A stretch of DNA of 64,000 nt from Arachis hypogaea (taxonomy: Eukaryota > Streptophyta > Magnoliopsida > Fabales > Fabaceae): positions 120,953,192-121,017,191 of the forward strand of contig NC_092055.1 in NCBI RefSeq assembly GCF_003086295.3, in the 5' to 3' direction. The notes below the pieces were generated by a model that saw only the letters and a list, made by a program, of their open reading frames with translations, was not told the origin of the DNA and ran no database searches. Shown here piece after piece: positions 30,767-42,784 of the stretch; within the stretch, counting starts at the first letter, position 1; every line of letters begins with the position of its first letter. The translations under genes were made by a program, and so were the position numbers.

Positions 30767-31638
30767 TTTTTCCATCTTGGCCATTCGCAAAGTGGGGGCT
30801 CGACCTCCTTGGACCCTTCCCCCAGGGGTCCGAACAAGTCAAATTTCTCATTGTAGGCATAGACTACTTCACAAAGTGGATTGAAGCAGAGCCATTAGCT
30901 AATGTCACCGCCCAAAGAAGTCGGAAATTTCTATACAGAAACATTGTCGTAAGGTTTGGGGTCCCATGCTCCATCACCACATATAATGGTACTCAATTCA
31001 CTAACACAGGCTTTAGAAATCTGGTAGCTGATTTAAAAATCAAGCACCAGTTCACCTTTGTAGAGCACCCACAAGCCAATGGACAGGCGAAAGCCGCCAA
31101 CAAAGTCATACTGGCTGGGTTAAAACGGAGATTACAGGACGCCAAGGGAGCTTGGGCAGAAGAGCTCCCACAAGTCCTATGGGCATATCGGACAACACTA
31201 CATTCAACCACTGGAGAATCACCATTCCGACTTGCTTAAGGAATGGAGGCAATGATTCTCGTGGAGTTAGTAGAAGGATCTCCTAGGACAATCCTCTACA
31301 ATGAAGATACCAACCCCCAAGCTCAAAGGTAGGAGCTCGACCTACTTCCAAAAGTCCGAGAAAGAGTTCGGATTAGAGAGGAAGCCCTAAAGCGTTGAAT
31401 GGCTCTGAGGTATAATCGGAAGGTAGTCCAGCGAAGCTTTGCCACTAATGACCTCATTTTAATCCGAAATGATATCGGAGCAGGTCAGTTAGGAGAAGGA
31501 AAGCTAGCAGCTAACTGAAAAGGACCCTACCGAGTAGCAGAGGTATTGGAAAAAGGTTACTACAAGGTGTCCGACCTCGAAGGGCGAGAGCTACCAAGGT
31601 CATGGCATGCTTGTAACCTAAGAAGGTACTATAGCTAG
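30767..31638 (+). pseudogene. integrase core and C-terminus of D
   Basis: WPFAKWGLDLLGPFP, then the DDE core. The first Asp is in VGIDYFTKWIEAE. The second position is Tyr (ITTYNGTQF), where E has Asp. The third is Lys (PQANGQAKAANK), where E has Glu. Two of three catalytic residues are therefore lost. Stops interrupt the C-terminal part (31237, 31329, 31396). It ends LRRYYS with TAG at 31636-31638. Confidence 0.85.
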
Positions 31639-31689
31639 AGAAAAGTAAAGATCTTAGGTCAAGGGGCACTCTTTTTCCTGAAAAGGTTT

Positions 31690-33292
31690 TTTTAATGAGG
31701 CGCCAGGCCGAGATCTAAGAAACTGCCCGACCTCTCAGGGTAACCACTTAGATGTACATACTTATATTTATGCTTTTATTTCATTTATTATTCAAATAAA
31801 AGTTGCCAACTCCCTAAAAAGTTTCCTACCAAGACGCATTAATCTAAGCTCGTAAAATGCAAAATTCATCGTCTGATTACAAAGAGGTCGGCAAGGTGAA
31901 CCGATAGGAGAAACTTAATGCAAGAAGTTATAAAAAGTAGACCATAAAAAGCGACCTGACGAGGTCTGACTAAAAATGGACTACTAAAAATAACTTAAGA
32001 AGGCCCAACACAGAAGTCGGACCAATGAAAGGATCACTGAAAAAGGGACGAAGACACCTTCCAAAGGCCAAGGAAAGGTTAAAAAATTAAAGGCCAAAAG
32101 TGCTTCGCTGAAAGGTACAAGTCTTGCGAAAAAGACATTACTTAAAAAGCGAAAGCACAAGTCGAAGCGGCGCTAAAAAGTCTTCCAAACAAACTATAAA
32201 GAAAAGGTTTCTCATCAGGAACACTACCTAAAAAGTTGTTGGAATATGACTAAAAAGCCCAAATAACAAGGTCGTACGGGTCGACGTCAGAGGGGCACAG
32301 GTACGATCTCAAGAAAAGATAAAGCCAAAAAGGTTGAAAAACGACTTAAGGCTCAAAATTGCTTAAAAGGGATGCAACTCCACTCAAAAGAAAGCACGAT
32401 CTCAGAACAGGGCTACAGAAAAGTCATCCGAAACTAAAAAGGTTATATCTAAGGAACACTAAAAAGTTATCAGACGAATCACCGAAAGCCCGGATATCAA
32501 GTCGCAAGGATAACTTCGCTAAAGCAGAGGGTTGTCAACACAAACTCAAATCAAGGCGTAATCCAAAAGGCAAGGGTAGAAAACCCAAACTACCACTCAA
32601 AATAGGTCGGACTCGGAAGTACCAAACCTCTAGAAAATCTACAAGGATTGCAAAGCAATGAAGGAACAAGCCAGACAGATGCTTGAGCACGACTTCCTCA
32701 AAGGGATCGAAGCTAAGAAGCACGACCTCACAAGGAAGATCGAAGCTTAAGCAGGGGCACTGTTCTTACCCTGGGTCGAGCTATGCAATCTGGGTTGGAC
32801 GAAGATTAGAACGACCGACTTCTTGAAAGGTTGGTCCATTACTAACCTTTTGAAAGGTTGGTCCATTATCGAACTCTTGAAAGGTTGGTCCATTACCGAC
32901 CTCTTCACAAAGAGCTCGGCCAAATCGCTATAAGGCTCAAAACAGGCCCAAAGCAAAGGATCCTCGCTCACCAAAAGGCGGTGGACTAAAAGATAAAGAT
33001 CTCCTCCACAAAAAGATAAGATAAGATAACAAACTTATCTCAAGGAAGATCACTCCCCACTACTATAAATACACTGGAGCACCCAGGTATAACTCATACT
33101 CTGATTCTACACAAAAAAACCTGCTTAAAGCCTGTGCTATCTTAAGCATCGGATTCTCTTGCAGGTACCACCACCCTCCGGTGATCAAGAATCAGCAACA
33201 TCTCAAGGCTCAGAAAGTTGGACACGACAGCTCCGGCCACCACAACAGATCTCTCCGAGATCGAGCTTCAGTTTTAGGTAATCCTCGGAACA
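31690..33292 (+). repeat. LTR shared by D (3') and E (5'); start approximate
   Basis: The right end is fixed at ...CCTCGGAACA, one base before the E primer site, and by the same end at 40093. The left end lies between 31640 and 31760 and could not be fixed. TATA-like CTATAAATAC at about 33061. A 28-bp unit (CTTGAAAGGTTGGTCCATTA core) is repeated three times at about 32818-32905. The 100-codon Lys-rich frame (32359-32661) has no ATG. Confidence 0.78.
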
Positions 33293-33293
33293 T

Positions 33294-33311
33294 TGGCGCC
33301 ATTGCCGGGGA
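33294..33311 (+). promoter_or_regulatory. Primer-binding site of E
   Basis: TGGCGCCATTGCCGGGGA, one mismatch (A for G at base 8) from the tRNA-Asp-type 18-mer, directly after the shared LTR. Confidence 0.82.
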
Positions 33312-33333
33312 ACCTGGAAGTCATCCCATAATC

Positions 33334-35290
33334 ATGGAGGATAACCTTGACAACGATCACAACTCTGGCTTAGAGGACAGAACGCCACATAAGAACACGG
33401 AAGCCACACTAAAAGATACACCTCAAAACAAGGAGGATAAACAACCCCCAAATACGGAAATCTTGGAAGCTATTCGAGAACAACAGCGTCGCCTTAAACA
33501 ATTGGAACAAGAAGCCGACCGACAGCGGGAGGCCGAGCGAGACCTTCGTAGAGAAACAAGACGATGTTGAGAGCTAGAGGACAAGCTCCTAAAGCTCGAA
33601 GATGACCTCAAAACTAAGGCCACTCGATCCAGCCATGAAGATAATCCCCACAAGGACCAAGATCCATTCACAAAAGAGATCATGAAGGCTAAAGTCCTGA
33701 AGGATTTCAAAGCCCCCGACATGACTCTGTATGACGGTACGTCTGATCCAAGCCATCATCTCAGCAATTTCAGAAGTCGGATGTATCTTACGGATGCCTC
33801 AGATGTAATCCGTTGTAAAGCTTTCCCGACCGCTGTGACCAAGACGGCAATAAAGTGGTTCGACAGTTTGCCGCCAAGATCAATAGTAAGCTTCGATGAT
33901 CTCGCCAAGAAATTCTTAGCCAGATTCTCCATCCAGAAAGACAAAGCCAAACATTCCCCAAGCCTGTTAGGGTTTAAGCAAGGAGATCAGGAGAGCCTCC
34001 GCATCTACATAGAAAGATTCAACAAGGCATGTCTGGACATACAAAGTCTGCCAACAGAAGCAGCCATCATGGGTCTCATCAATGGTCTACGAGAAGGACC
34101 CTTTAGCCACTCCATATCCAAAAAGCACTCAACATCTCTAAACGAAACATATGAACGGGCTAAAAAATATATTAATATAGAGGAGAACTCCCGACTAGGA
34201 GAAACCTCAAAATCCGAATTCTCCTACCCGCCTCAGGACTAGGATAAAGAGTCCAGGAAAAAAGAAGACCAGCCTACTAAAAAACCTAAAAATTACCACA
34301 ATTACACTCCCCTCAGGGTGTCCATTGTGGATGTTTACAGAGAGATATGCAACACTGAGAAGATCCTGCCTGCTCACCCGATTAAGCATAAAAGAGGAGG
34401 AAGTCGGATGTAGTACTGCAAATACCACCGAGTCTACGGGCACCCCACCAACGAATGCTACGACCTAAAGAACGTCATAGAGAAGCTAGCCCGGGAAGGA
34501 AGACTAGACAGGTTCCTGGCCAACAAAACAGACAAACCGAGGAAAAGAAGAAGGGACGAAGAGGTCGGACGAGCTGAACGTCCCCCCCCACACTCCTGAG
34601 AGGCATGTTCACATGATAAATGGTGGATTCACAAGAGGAGGGATCTCTAAATCGTCTCGCAAAAGACATCTTAAAGAGGTATATCATGTCGAAAGGGACT
34701 GGTCACCCAACCTCCCCACTATTACTTTCACCAAAGAAGACGCCATGGGCATCATCCCAGGGCACGATGATCCCATGGTCATTACTATAATACTTGCCAA
34801 CGTCAACCTCTACCGAACATTAATCGATCAAGGAAGCTCTGCGGATATACTATTCAAAATCGCCTTCGACAAGCTCTATTTACAAGAAAAAGAGCTCAGA
34901 GCATATTCAAATAGTCTATTCGGGCTAGGAGATGCTCCAATTCAACCATTAGGGTACATCTCATTACACACAACCTTTGGAAAAGGAATTTGGTCTAGGA
35001 TGTTGAGCATAGACTACATTGTAGTTGACGTGAGCTCAGCCTACAACGCTTTAATAGGTCAGACAACGCTAAACCAGCTTACCACTGTGGTCTCCACTCC
35101 ACATCTATGCATGAAGTTCCCCACTCCAGAAGGAATCGTTACCATAAAGGAAGACCAGAAACTAGTGCGACGCTGTTACAACGAAAGTCTGAACCTCAAA
35201 GGTGACCCCAGAGGAAAAAAAAACCAATACTGTAGAACTCGGGGGAATCCGAGCTCGCAAAGAACTCCGCCCTCAGCCAGAAGGTGAAAC
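33334..35290 (+). pseudogene. gag-pro: gag-protease of E
   Basis: Starts MEDNLDNDHNSG, 23 bp after the primer site. An N-terminal coiled coil (EQQRRLKQLEQEADRQREAE) is followed by a TGA at 33568-33570. The gag core is at 33682-34242 (PDMTLYDGTSDPSHHLSNFR, KWFDSLPPRSI, FKQGDQESLRIYIERFN) and ends in TAG 34240-34242. A further TAG near 34411 and an expanded C run at about 34580 break the knuckle region. The protease reads LIDQGSSADILF, with the Asp retained. It encodes particle protein and protease and is dead because of these lesions. Confidence 0.85.
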
Positions 35291-36690
35291 CCAAGAAGTT
35301 CAAATTTGAGATGCCCAGACAAAACAACAAGTATAGGAGCAAATCTGAGAAAAGACTTAAAGGAACTGCTAATAAAGCTCCTAAAGGATAACTCCGACCT
35401 CTTTGCATGGAAGGCCGTCGACATGCCTGGTATTGATCCCGGACTAATGTGCCACAAGTTAGCCGTATATCCAGGGTCTCGGCCAGTACAGCAAAAACGT
35501 AGGAAGCTCGGCCCAGAAAGGTTGCAAGCTGTAGAGGAGCAGGTACAGGCCTTGTTGGAGGCAAGGTTCATAAGGGAGGTAAAATACTCATTATGGCTTG
35601 CCAATGTGGTGTTGGTCAAAAAGTCAAATGGGAAGTGGCGGATGTGCACCGATTACACCGACGTCAACAAAGCCTGCCCAAAAGATCCCTACCCACTCCC
35701 GAACATTGACACACTAGTTGACGTTTCATCAGGCTATCAGTACCTCTCTTCATGGACGCTTACTCGGGATACAATCAGATCCCAATGTATCAACCCGACC
35801 AAGAGAAGACATCATTCTTGACCCCAAAAGCAAACTATTGCTATATAGTTATGCCCTTCAGACTCAAGAACGCAGGGGCTACCTACCAAAAACTGATGAA
35901 CAAAGTCTTCGTTGACCACATCGGAAAGCTAATGAAGGTTTATGTAGACGACATGCTAGTAAAAACACAAATTGAGAAATCGTTGTTATCAGACATCACT
36001 AAAGTGTTCAACACCATAAGAAAGCATGGTATGCGACTTAACCCCGCAAAGTGCACTTTCGCGGTAGAAGCTGGCAAATTCCTGGGCTTCATACTCACCC
36101 GAAGAGGAATCGAAGCAAACCCAGATAAGTGCCAGGCCATACTATGTCCGACTTGTGTCAAGGAGGTCCAGCAGCTCAATGGAAGACTAGCGGCTCTGTC
36201 TAGGTTCCTAGCTGGATTAGCCTTAAGGAAGGGAAAGAGGTTCGAGTGGACCCTAGAATGCAAACAAGCCTTCCAAGATTTCAAGAAATTTTTGGGGCAA
36301 CCACCTGTCCTTACTCGACCTCGAGAAGGTGAAGAGCTCATATTATACCTCGTCGTAGGAAGTCGGGCAATAGCATCATCACTAGTCAGAGAAGACGAAA
36401 GTGGGTAACAACCCATCTACTTCATCAGTAAGGCTTTACAAGGGGCTGAATTAAACTATCAAAAGATAGAAAAGTTCGCCTACGCCCTCATACTTACTTT
36501 TCGACGACTCCGACCATACTTTCAAGCTCACACCATCAAAGTACGGACCAACCAACTCATAAAGGAGATCTTACAAAAAACAGACTTAGTTGGAAGAATC
36601 CTACAATGGGCAGTCGAGTTGTCTGAATTCGACATCAAGTATGAAGCTCGGACAGTTATTAAATCCCAATACCTGGTCGATTTCATTGCA
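35291..36690 (+). pseudogene. pol: pol of E: reverse transcriptase and RNase H
   Basis: RT reads KSNGKWRMCTDYTDVNKACP, then a one-base deletion near 35750 puts the catalytic MDAYSGYNQI in a new frame (35752 on). YVDDML is at 35941. A TAA at 36406-36408 interrupts RNase H (VREDESG, stop, QPIYFISKALQGAE). Unlike D, the catalytic residues are intact; the damage is stops and shifts. A stretch equivalent to about 10 codons of D near 27860 is absent at about 36230. Confidence 0.85.
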
Positions 36691-38443
36691 AAGTATACTG
36701 ACACCCCGGGTACCCCCACAAAGTGGAGCCTTTAAGTAGATGGCTCCTCAAACAAAACTGGGAGTGGCACATGCGTCATTTTAGAAAGCGATCAGGGAAC
36801 CCAAATTGAGCTCTCCTTAAAGTTCAAGTTTCCTGCCTCAAATAACCAAGCTGAATATGAAGCACCACTGGGTGGTTTAAGGCTGGCTAGGGAAGTGAGA
36901 GCTCAAAGGCTTACCATCTTTAGCGACTCCCAAGTAGTCACTTCGCAAATAGAAGAGAGCTACCAAGCTAAGGATCCCACTATGAAAAAATACCCTGACA
37001 AAACCAAAGAACAACTTGGACAATTTAAGGGATATGAGGTCTGACACATACCCCGAGAACAGAATGCCCGAGCTGATGCACTCTCAAAACTAGCCAGCAC
37101 CAAACCAGGGGGCAACAATAGAAGTCTCATCCAAGAAACACTCCGAAGTCCATCAACCTTGAAGGAAGAAAAGATCCTAGCCATATCAGGACAGGATCAA
37201 GGATGGATGACTCCCATAATCAACTACCTCAAGTCAGAAACACTTCCCACAGACAAAAAAGAGGCAAAAAAGTTAGTACGAGAAGCACAGTACTACACCA
37301 TAATACAAGACGTCCTATATAAGAGAGGAATCTCTACACCTCTCCTAAAATGCGTCCCGACTTCCGCTACAAGGGAAGTCCTTGAAGAAGTCCACAGTGG
37401 CATGTGTAGCAATCACCTTGGGGCACGAGACCTTGCCAAAAAGGTACTCCGAGCTGGGTTTTACTGGCCGACCTTGTAGAGGGAAGCAACATAGTTTGTC
37501 AAAACATGCCCACCAAGCCAGAAGCATGCCAACTTCCATATAGCTCCACCTGAGGAGCTCATCTGCGTTTCTCCACCTTGGCCATTCGCAAAGTGGGGGC
37601 TCGACTTCCTTGGACCCTTCTCCCAGGGGTCCGGACAAGTCAAGTTTCTCATTGTAGGCATAGATTACTTCACAAAGTGGATTGGAGCAGAGCCATTAGC
37701 TAATGCCACCGCCCAAAGAAGTCAGAAATTTCTATATAGAAATATTGTTGTAAGGTTTGGTGTCCCATGCTCTATCACCACAGATAATGGTACTCAATTC
37801 ACTGACACAAGCTGTAGAAATCTGGTAGCTGATTTAAAAATCAAGCACCAGTTCACCTCTGTAGAGCACCCACAAGCCAATGGACAGGCAGAAGCCGCCA
37901 ATAAAGTCATACTGGTAGGGTTAAAACGGAGATTATAGGACGCCAAGGGAGCTTGGGTAGAAGAGCTCCCACAAGTCCTATGGGCATATCGGACAACACT
38001 AAATTCAACCACTGGAGAATCACCATTCTGACTTGCTTAAGGAATGGAGGTAATGATTCCCGTGGAGTTAGAAAAAGGATCTCCTAGGAAGATCCTCTAC
38101 AATGAAGATACCAACCCCCAAACTCAAAGGGAGGAGCTCGACCTACTTCCAGAAGTCCGAGAAAGAGTTCGGATTAGAGAAGAAGCCCTAAAGCGTCGAA
38201 TGGCTCTGAGGTATAATCGGAAGGTAGTCCAGCGAAGCTTCGCCACTAATGACCTCATTTTAATCCGAAATGATATCGGAGCAGGTCGGTCAGGAGAAGG
38301 GAAGCTAGCAGCTAACTAGAAAGGACCCTACTGAGTAGCAGAAGTACTGGGGAAAGGTTACTACCAGGGGTCTGACCTCGGAAGGCGAGAGCTACCAAGG
38401 TCATGGCACGCCTGTAACCTAAGAAGGTACGTACTATAGCTAG
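36691..38443 (+). pseudogene. pol: second RNase H and integrase of E
   Basis: The plant-type RNase H has a TAA at about 36735. The integrase HHCC part is open at 37159-37479 and ends in TAG. The uninterrupted site of the D solo LTR is at 37567-37580. The core keeps D-D-E: IVGIDYFTKW, ITTDNGTQF and ANGQAEAANK. Stops occur at 37936 and 38029. The C-terminal domain is open again at 38044-38319. A four-base GTAC duplication lies near 38430. Confidence 0.85.
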
Positions 38444-38489
38444 AGAAAAGTAAAGATCTTAGGTCAAGGAGCACTCTTTTTCCTGAAAA

Positions 38490-40093
38490 GGTTTTTTAAT
38501 TAGGCGCTAGACCGAGATCTAAGAAACTTCCTGACCTTTAAGGGTAAGCACTCATATGTACATACTTATATTTATGCTTTTATTTCATTTATTATTCAAA
38601 TCAAAGTCGCCAACTCCCTAAAAAGTTTCCTACTAAGACGCATTAATCTAAGCTCGTAAAATGCAAAATTCATCATTCGATTACAAAGAGGTCGACAAGG
38701 TGAAGCGATAGGAGCAACTTAATGCAAGAAGTTATAAAAAGTAGACCATAAAAAGCGACCTGACGAGGTCTGACTAAAAATAGACTACTAAAAATAACTT
38801 AAGAAGACCCGACACAGAAGTCGGACCAATGAAAGAATCACTGAAAAGGGACGAAGACACCTTCCAAAGGCCAAGGAAAGGTTAAAAAACCAAAGGCGAA
38901 AAGTGCTTCGCTGAAAGGTACAAGTGTTGCAAAAAAGACATTACTTAAAAAGAGAAAGCACAAGTCGAAGCGGCGCTAAAAAGTCTTCCAAACAAACTAT
39001 AAAGAAAAGGTTCCTTATCAGGAACATTACTTAAAAATTTGTTGGAATATGACTAAAACCCCGAATAACAAGGTCGTACGGGTCGACGTCAGAGGGGCAT
39101 AGGTACGATCTCAAGAAAAGAAAAAGCCAAAAAGGTTGAAAAATAACTGAAGGCTCAAAAGTGCTTAAAAGGGATGCAACTCCACTAAAAAGAAAGCACG
39201 ATCTCAGAACAGGGCTACAGAAAAGTCATTCGAAACTAAAAAGGTTCTATCTAAGGAATACTAAAAAGTTATCAGGCGAATCACAAAAAGCCCGAATATC
39301 AAGTTGCAAGGATAACTTCGCCAAAGCAGAAGGTTGTCAACACAAACTCAAAGCAAGGCGTGATCCAAAAGGCAAGGGTAGAAAACCCAAACTACCACTC
39401 AAAAGAGGTCGGACTGAAAAGTACCAAACCTCTAGAAAATCTACAAGGATTGCAAAGCAATGAAGGAACAAGCCAGATAGATGCGTGAGCACGACTTCCT
39501 CAAAGGGATCGAAGCTAAGAAGCACGACCTCACAAGGAAGATCGAAGCTCAAGCAGGGGCACTATTCATACCCTGGGTCGAGCTATGCGATCTGGGTTGG
39601 ACGAAGATCAGAACAACCGACCTCTTGAAAGGTTGGTCCATTACCGACCTCTTGAAAGGTTGGTCCATTACCGACCTCTTGAAAGGTTGGTCCATTACCA
39701 ACCTCTTCACAAAGAGCTCGGCCAAATCGCTATAAGGCCCAAAACAGGCCCAAAGCAAAGAATCCCTGCTCACCAAAAGGCAGTGGACTAAAAGATAAAG
39801 ATCTCCTCCACAAAAAGATAAGATAAGATAACAAACTAATCTCAAGGAAGATCACTCCCCACTACCATAAATACACTGGAGCACCCAGGTATAACTCATA
39901 CTCTGATTCTACACAAAAAACCTGCTTAAAGCTCGTGCTAACTTAAGCATCGGAGTCTCTTGCAGGTACCACCACCCGCCGGTGATCAAGGATCAGCAAT
40001 ATCTCAAGGCTCAGAAAGTCGGACACGACAGCCCCGGCCACCACAACAGATCTCTCCGAGATCGACCTTCAGTTTCAGGTAACCCTCGGAACA
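38490..40093 (+). repeat. 3' LTR of E; start approximate
   Basis: Closely matches 31690-33292. The right end ...CCCTCGGAACA at 40093 abuts G. It contains the 28-bp triple repeat (39608-39700, cleaner than in D) and CATAAATAC at about 39867. The left end is uncertain by about 100 bp. Confidence 0.75.
39608..39702 (+). repeat. 28-bp tandem repeat, three copies, in E LTR
   Basis: CCGACCTCTTGAAAGGTTGG plus TCCATTA repeats three times with almost no change. The matching D copy (32812-32905) has several substitutions. Confidence 0.8.
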
Positions 40094-40123
40094 CTGGTGT
40101 TGAATTCCACACAAGGAGAAGTT

Positions 40124-40332
40124 TGGGCGTTCAACGCCTATGAGGGAGCAGCATTACTGGCGTTGAACGCCAGACAAGGAGGCAAGAAGGGCGTTCAATG
40201 TCCTTTATGGAGCAGTAAGCTGGCGTTGAATGCCAGCCAGGGAGCAGAGGCTGGGCGTTCAATGCCCTATATGGAGCAACAAGCTAGCGTTGAACGCTAG
40301 CCAGGGAGTAGAGGCTGGGCGTTCAATGCCTA
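40124..40332 (+). repeat. Palindrome array type 1 in G, upstream of ORF2
   Basis: GGGCGTTCAACGCCTA, CTGGCGTTGAACGCCAG, GGGCGTTCAATGCCC and AGCGTTGAACGCTAG, seven or so units. One (GCTAGCGTTGAACGCTAGC) keeps its symmetry with both arms changed. Confidence 0.86.
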
Positions 40333-40685
40333 CAAGGGGCAGGGAATTTGAATTTCCTAGCCTCTCGAGATCAGTGGGTCCCACTGAATCTCCACCTACC
40401 CCACATTCTTCTCTCTTACTTTCCATCTTCTCCATATAGACTCTTCCCCATACACCCTCAACCAATCACATCCACATCACCTTTTTCTCTTTCCAACACC
40501 CTTCATCACTACCATCTAACCATTCCCACCAACCCCACCCACTTCAAAATTCAAAACATTTTCCTCCCAATTCCCCCACCCCATAACCGAACCTTAACAC
40601 AAACCCCATATAAATACCCCCTCCATCATTCCTTCATACACACACATACACAACCCTCATACACCATAAGCCCCCCACTTGGCCG

Positions 40686-40735
<50 letters not shown>

Positions 40736-40855
40736 ACCACTATTTTCTTCTTCTTCCACTCTATTCTTCCCTCTTATTCATATTTACTCGAGAACGAGCA
40801 AAGCTTTTAAGTTTGGTGTTGGAAAAGCCTTGCTATTTGCTTTTTATTCACACTT
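40333..40855 (+). promoter_or_regulatory. ORF2 leader of G with candidate internal promoter
   Basis: C/T-rich leader, TATAAATA at 40609-40616, a (CT)n run at 40689-40729, then an imperfect hairpin (CTCG-AGAA-CGAG core, 40783-40802) and TTTAAGTTTGGTGTTGG (40806-40822), 35 bp before the ORF2 ATG. Same order as 12986-13465 of O. Confidence 0.6.
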
Positions 40856-41208
40856 ATGGCACCCAAAGTCAGAGAATCTTCTAGAAAGAGGAAAGGAAAA
40901 GCCATAGCTTTTGCCTCCGAACATTGGAAAAGGGAGATATTCCTTACTAAAGCTCATCAATACCACTTCTATGAAGTAGTGGCAAAGAAGAGGGTGATTC
41001 TTGAAGTCCCCTTTAGGTTAAAAAAGAATGAGTACTCGGAGATCAAACAAGAAATCCAGAGAAGAGGTTGAGAAGTTCTGACCAACCCCATCCCCGGAAG
41101 TTAGAATCTTAATGGTGCAAGAGTTTTATGCCAATGCGTGGGTCACCAAAAATCATGACACTAGTGTGAACCCACACCCCAAAAATTGGCACACCATGGT
41201 TCGAGGGC
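40856..41208 (+). pseudogene. ORF2 of G, N-terminal piece
   Basis: MAPKVRESSRKRKGKAIAFA, then KAHQYHFYEVVAKKRVILEV, homologous to the ORF2 of X. A TGA at 41069-41071 and a small shift near 41095 follow. It is cut at 41208 by H; the ORF continues at 52182. Confidence 0.82.
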
Positions 41209-42746
41209 TGGTGCACGAATTGTGAATCACACTTTTCACAACTCGTACCACTAACCAGCAAGTGCACTGGGTCGTCCAAGTAATACCATACGTGAGTAAG
41301 GGTCGAATCCCACAGAGATTGTTGGTTTGAAGCAATCTATGGTTATCTTGCAATTCTTAGTCAGGAAGTCAATTATATTTATCAGTTGAATTGCGAATAA
41401 ACAAAAGAGCATGGGTTGAAGGTTACTTGTTATGCAGTAATGGAGAACATGTTGAAGTTTTGGAGATGCTTTGTCTTATGAATCTCTGCTTTCCTCTGTC
41501 TTCTGATTCACGCACGCACGTCCTTCTATGGCAAGCTGTGTGTTGGTGGATCACTGTTGTCAATGGCTACCATCCATCTTTCCAGTGAAAAGGGTCCAGG
41601 TGCGCTGTCACCGCACGACTAATCATCTGCAGGTTCTCAGTCGTACCGGAATAGGATTTACTATCCTTTTGCGTCTGTCACTATGCCCAGCACTCGCGAG
41701 TTTGAAGTTCGTCACAGTCATCCAATCCCGGAATCCTACTCGGAATATCACAGACCAGGTTTAGACTTTCCGGATTCTCATGAATGCCGCCATCAATCTA
41801 GCCTATACCACGGAGATTCTGATTAAGGAATCTAAGAGATATTCATTCAATCTGATGTAGAACGGAGGTGATTGTCAGACACACGTTCATGGATTGAGGA
41901 AGGTGATGAGTGTCACTGATCATCACCTTCTCCATAGTTAGGCGCGAATGGATATCTTAGATAGGAACACGCATGTTTGAATGGAAAACAGAAATACTTG
42001 CATTAATTCATCGAGACACAGCAGAGCTCCTCACCCCCAACAATGGAGTTTAGAGACTCATGCCGTCAAAGAGTACAAAGTTTAGATCTAAAATGTCATG
42101 AGATACAAAATAAGTCTCTAAAAGTTGTTTAAATACTAAACTAGTAGCCTAGGTTTACAGAAAATGAGTAAACTATGATAGATGGTGCAGATATCCACTT
42201 CTGGGGCCCACTTGGTGTGTGCTGGGGCTGAGACTTAAGCAATTCACGTGCATAAGGCTGTTTTGGGCGTTCAACGCCAGGTTTGGATCCATTTCTGGCG
42301 TTGAACTCCAACTTGTAATCCTTTTCTGGCGCTGGACGCCAGAATTGGGCAGAGAACTAGCGTTGAACGCCAGTTTACGTCGTCTTTCCTTGAGCAAAGT
42401 ATGAACTATTATATATTGCTGAAAAGCCCTGGATGTCTACTTTCCAATGCATTTAGAAGCGCATCATTTTGAGTTCTGTAGCTCCAGAAAATCCACTTTG
42501 AGTGCAGGGAGGTCAGAATCCAACAGCATCAGTAGTCCTTTTTCAGCCTGAATCAGATTTTTGCTCAGCTCCCTCAATTTCAGCCAGAAAAATACCTGAA
42601 ACTATAGAAAAACACACAACTCATAGTAAAGTCCATAAATATGAATTTTTCCTAAAAACTAATGGAAATAAACTAAAAACTAACTAAAACATTCTAAAAA
42701 CTATATGAAATTAACCCCAAAAAGCGTATAAAATATCCGCTCATCA
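41209..42746 (-). repeat. 3' LTR of H (1,538 bp)
   Basis: Minus-strand TGATGAGCGGATATTTTATACGC...CACGAATTGTGCACCA-type ends (plus: TGGTGCACGAATT...CCGCTCATCA). U5 box 41253-41322; palindrome motifs 42262-42376. Confidence 0.92.
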
Positions 42747-42784
42747 CAACACCAAACTTAAACTGTTGCTTGTCCTCAAGCAAC
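42747..42784 (-). promoter_or_regulatory. Polypurine-like tract and hairpin before H 3' LTR
   Basis: Minus strand: GTTGCTTG-AGGA-CAAGCAAC (42765-42784), then AGTTTAAGTTTGGTGTTG against the LTR. Confidence 0.75.

Larger units (their letters stand above)
25846..40093 (+). mobile_element. Tandem Tat-lineage elements D and E sharing an LTR
   Basis: Order: D gag tail, pro, RT, RNase H, second RNase H and integrase (25846-31638); LTR (to 33292); primer site; E gag through integrase (33334-38443); LTR (to 40093). A single LTR separates two internal regions, as expected after recombination between LTRs of two copies or tandem integration. D and E are colinear and highly alike. Both are full of lesions. 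The 5' LTR of D is off-window, left of C. After 40093 the host is element G, with predicted target duplicate CTGGT (40094-40098). Confidence 0.8.

Noticed and set aside
32359..32661. 100-codon Lys/Arg-rich open frame, also kept at 39161-39463
   Set aside because: It starts with TTG, has no ATG, lies inside an LTR and its composition comes from repeated AAAAG tracts. Equal length in both copies is explained by recent common origin.
40348..40884. 178-codon open frame upstream of ORF2 in G
   Set aside because: Pro/Ser/Leu composition from the C/T-rich leader and CT microsatellite; no ATG-supported counterpart in O or X.
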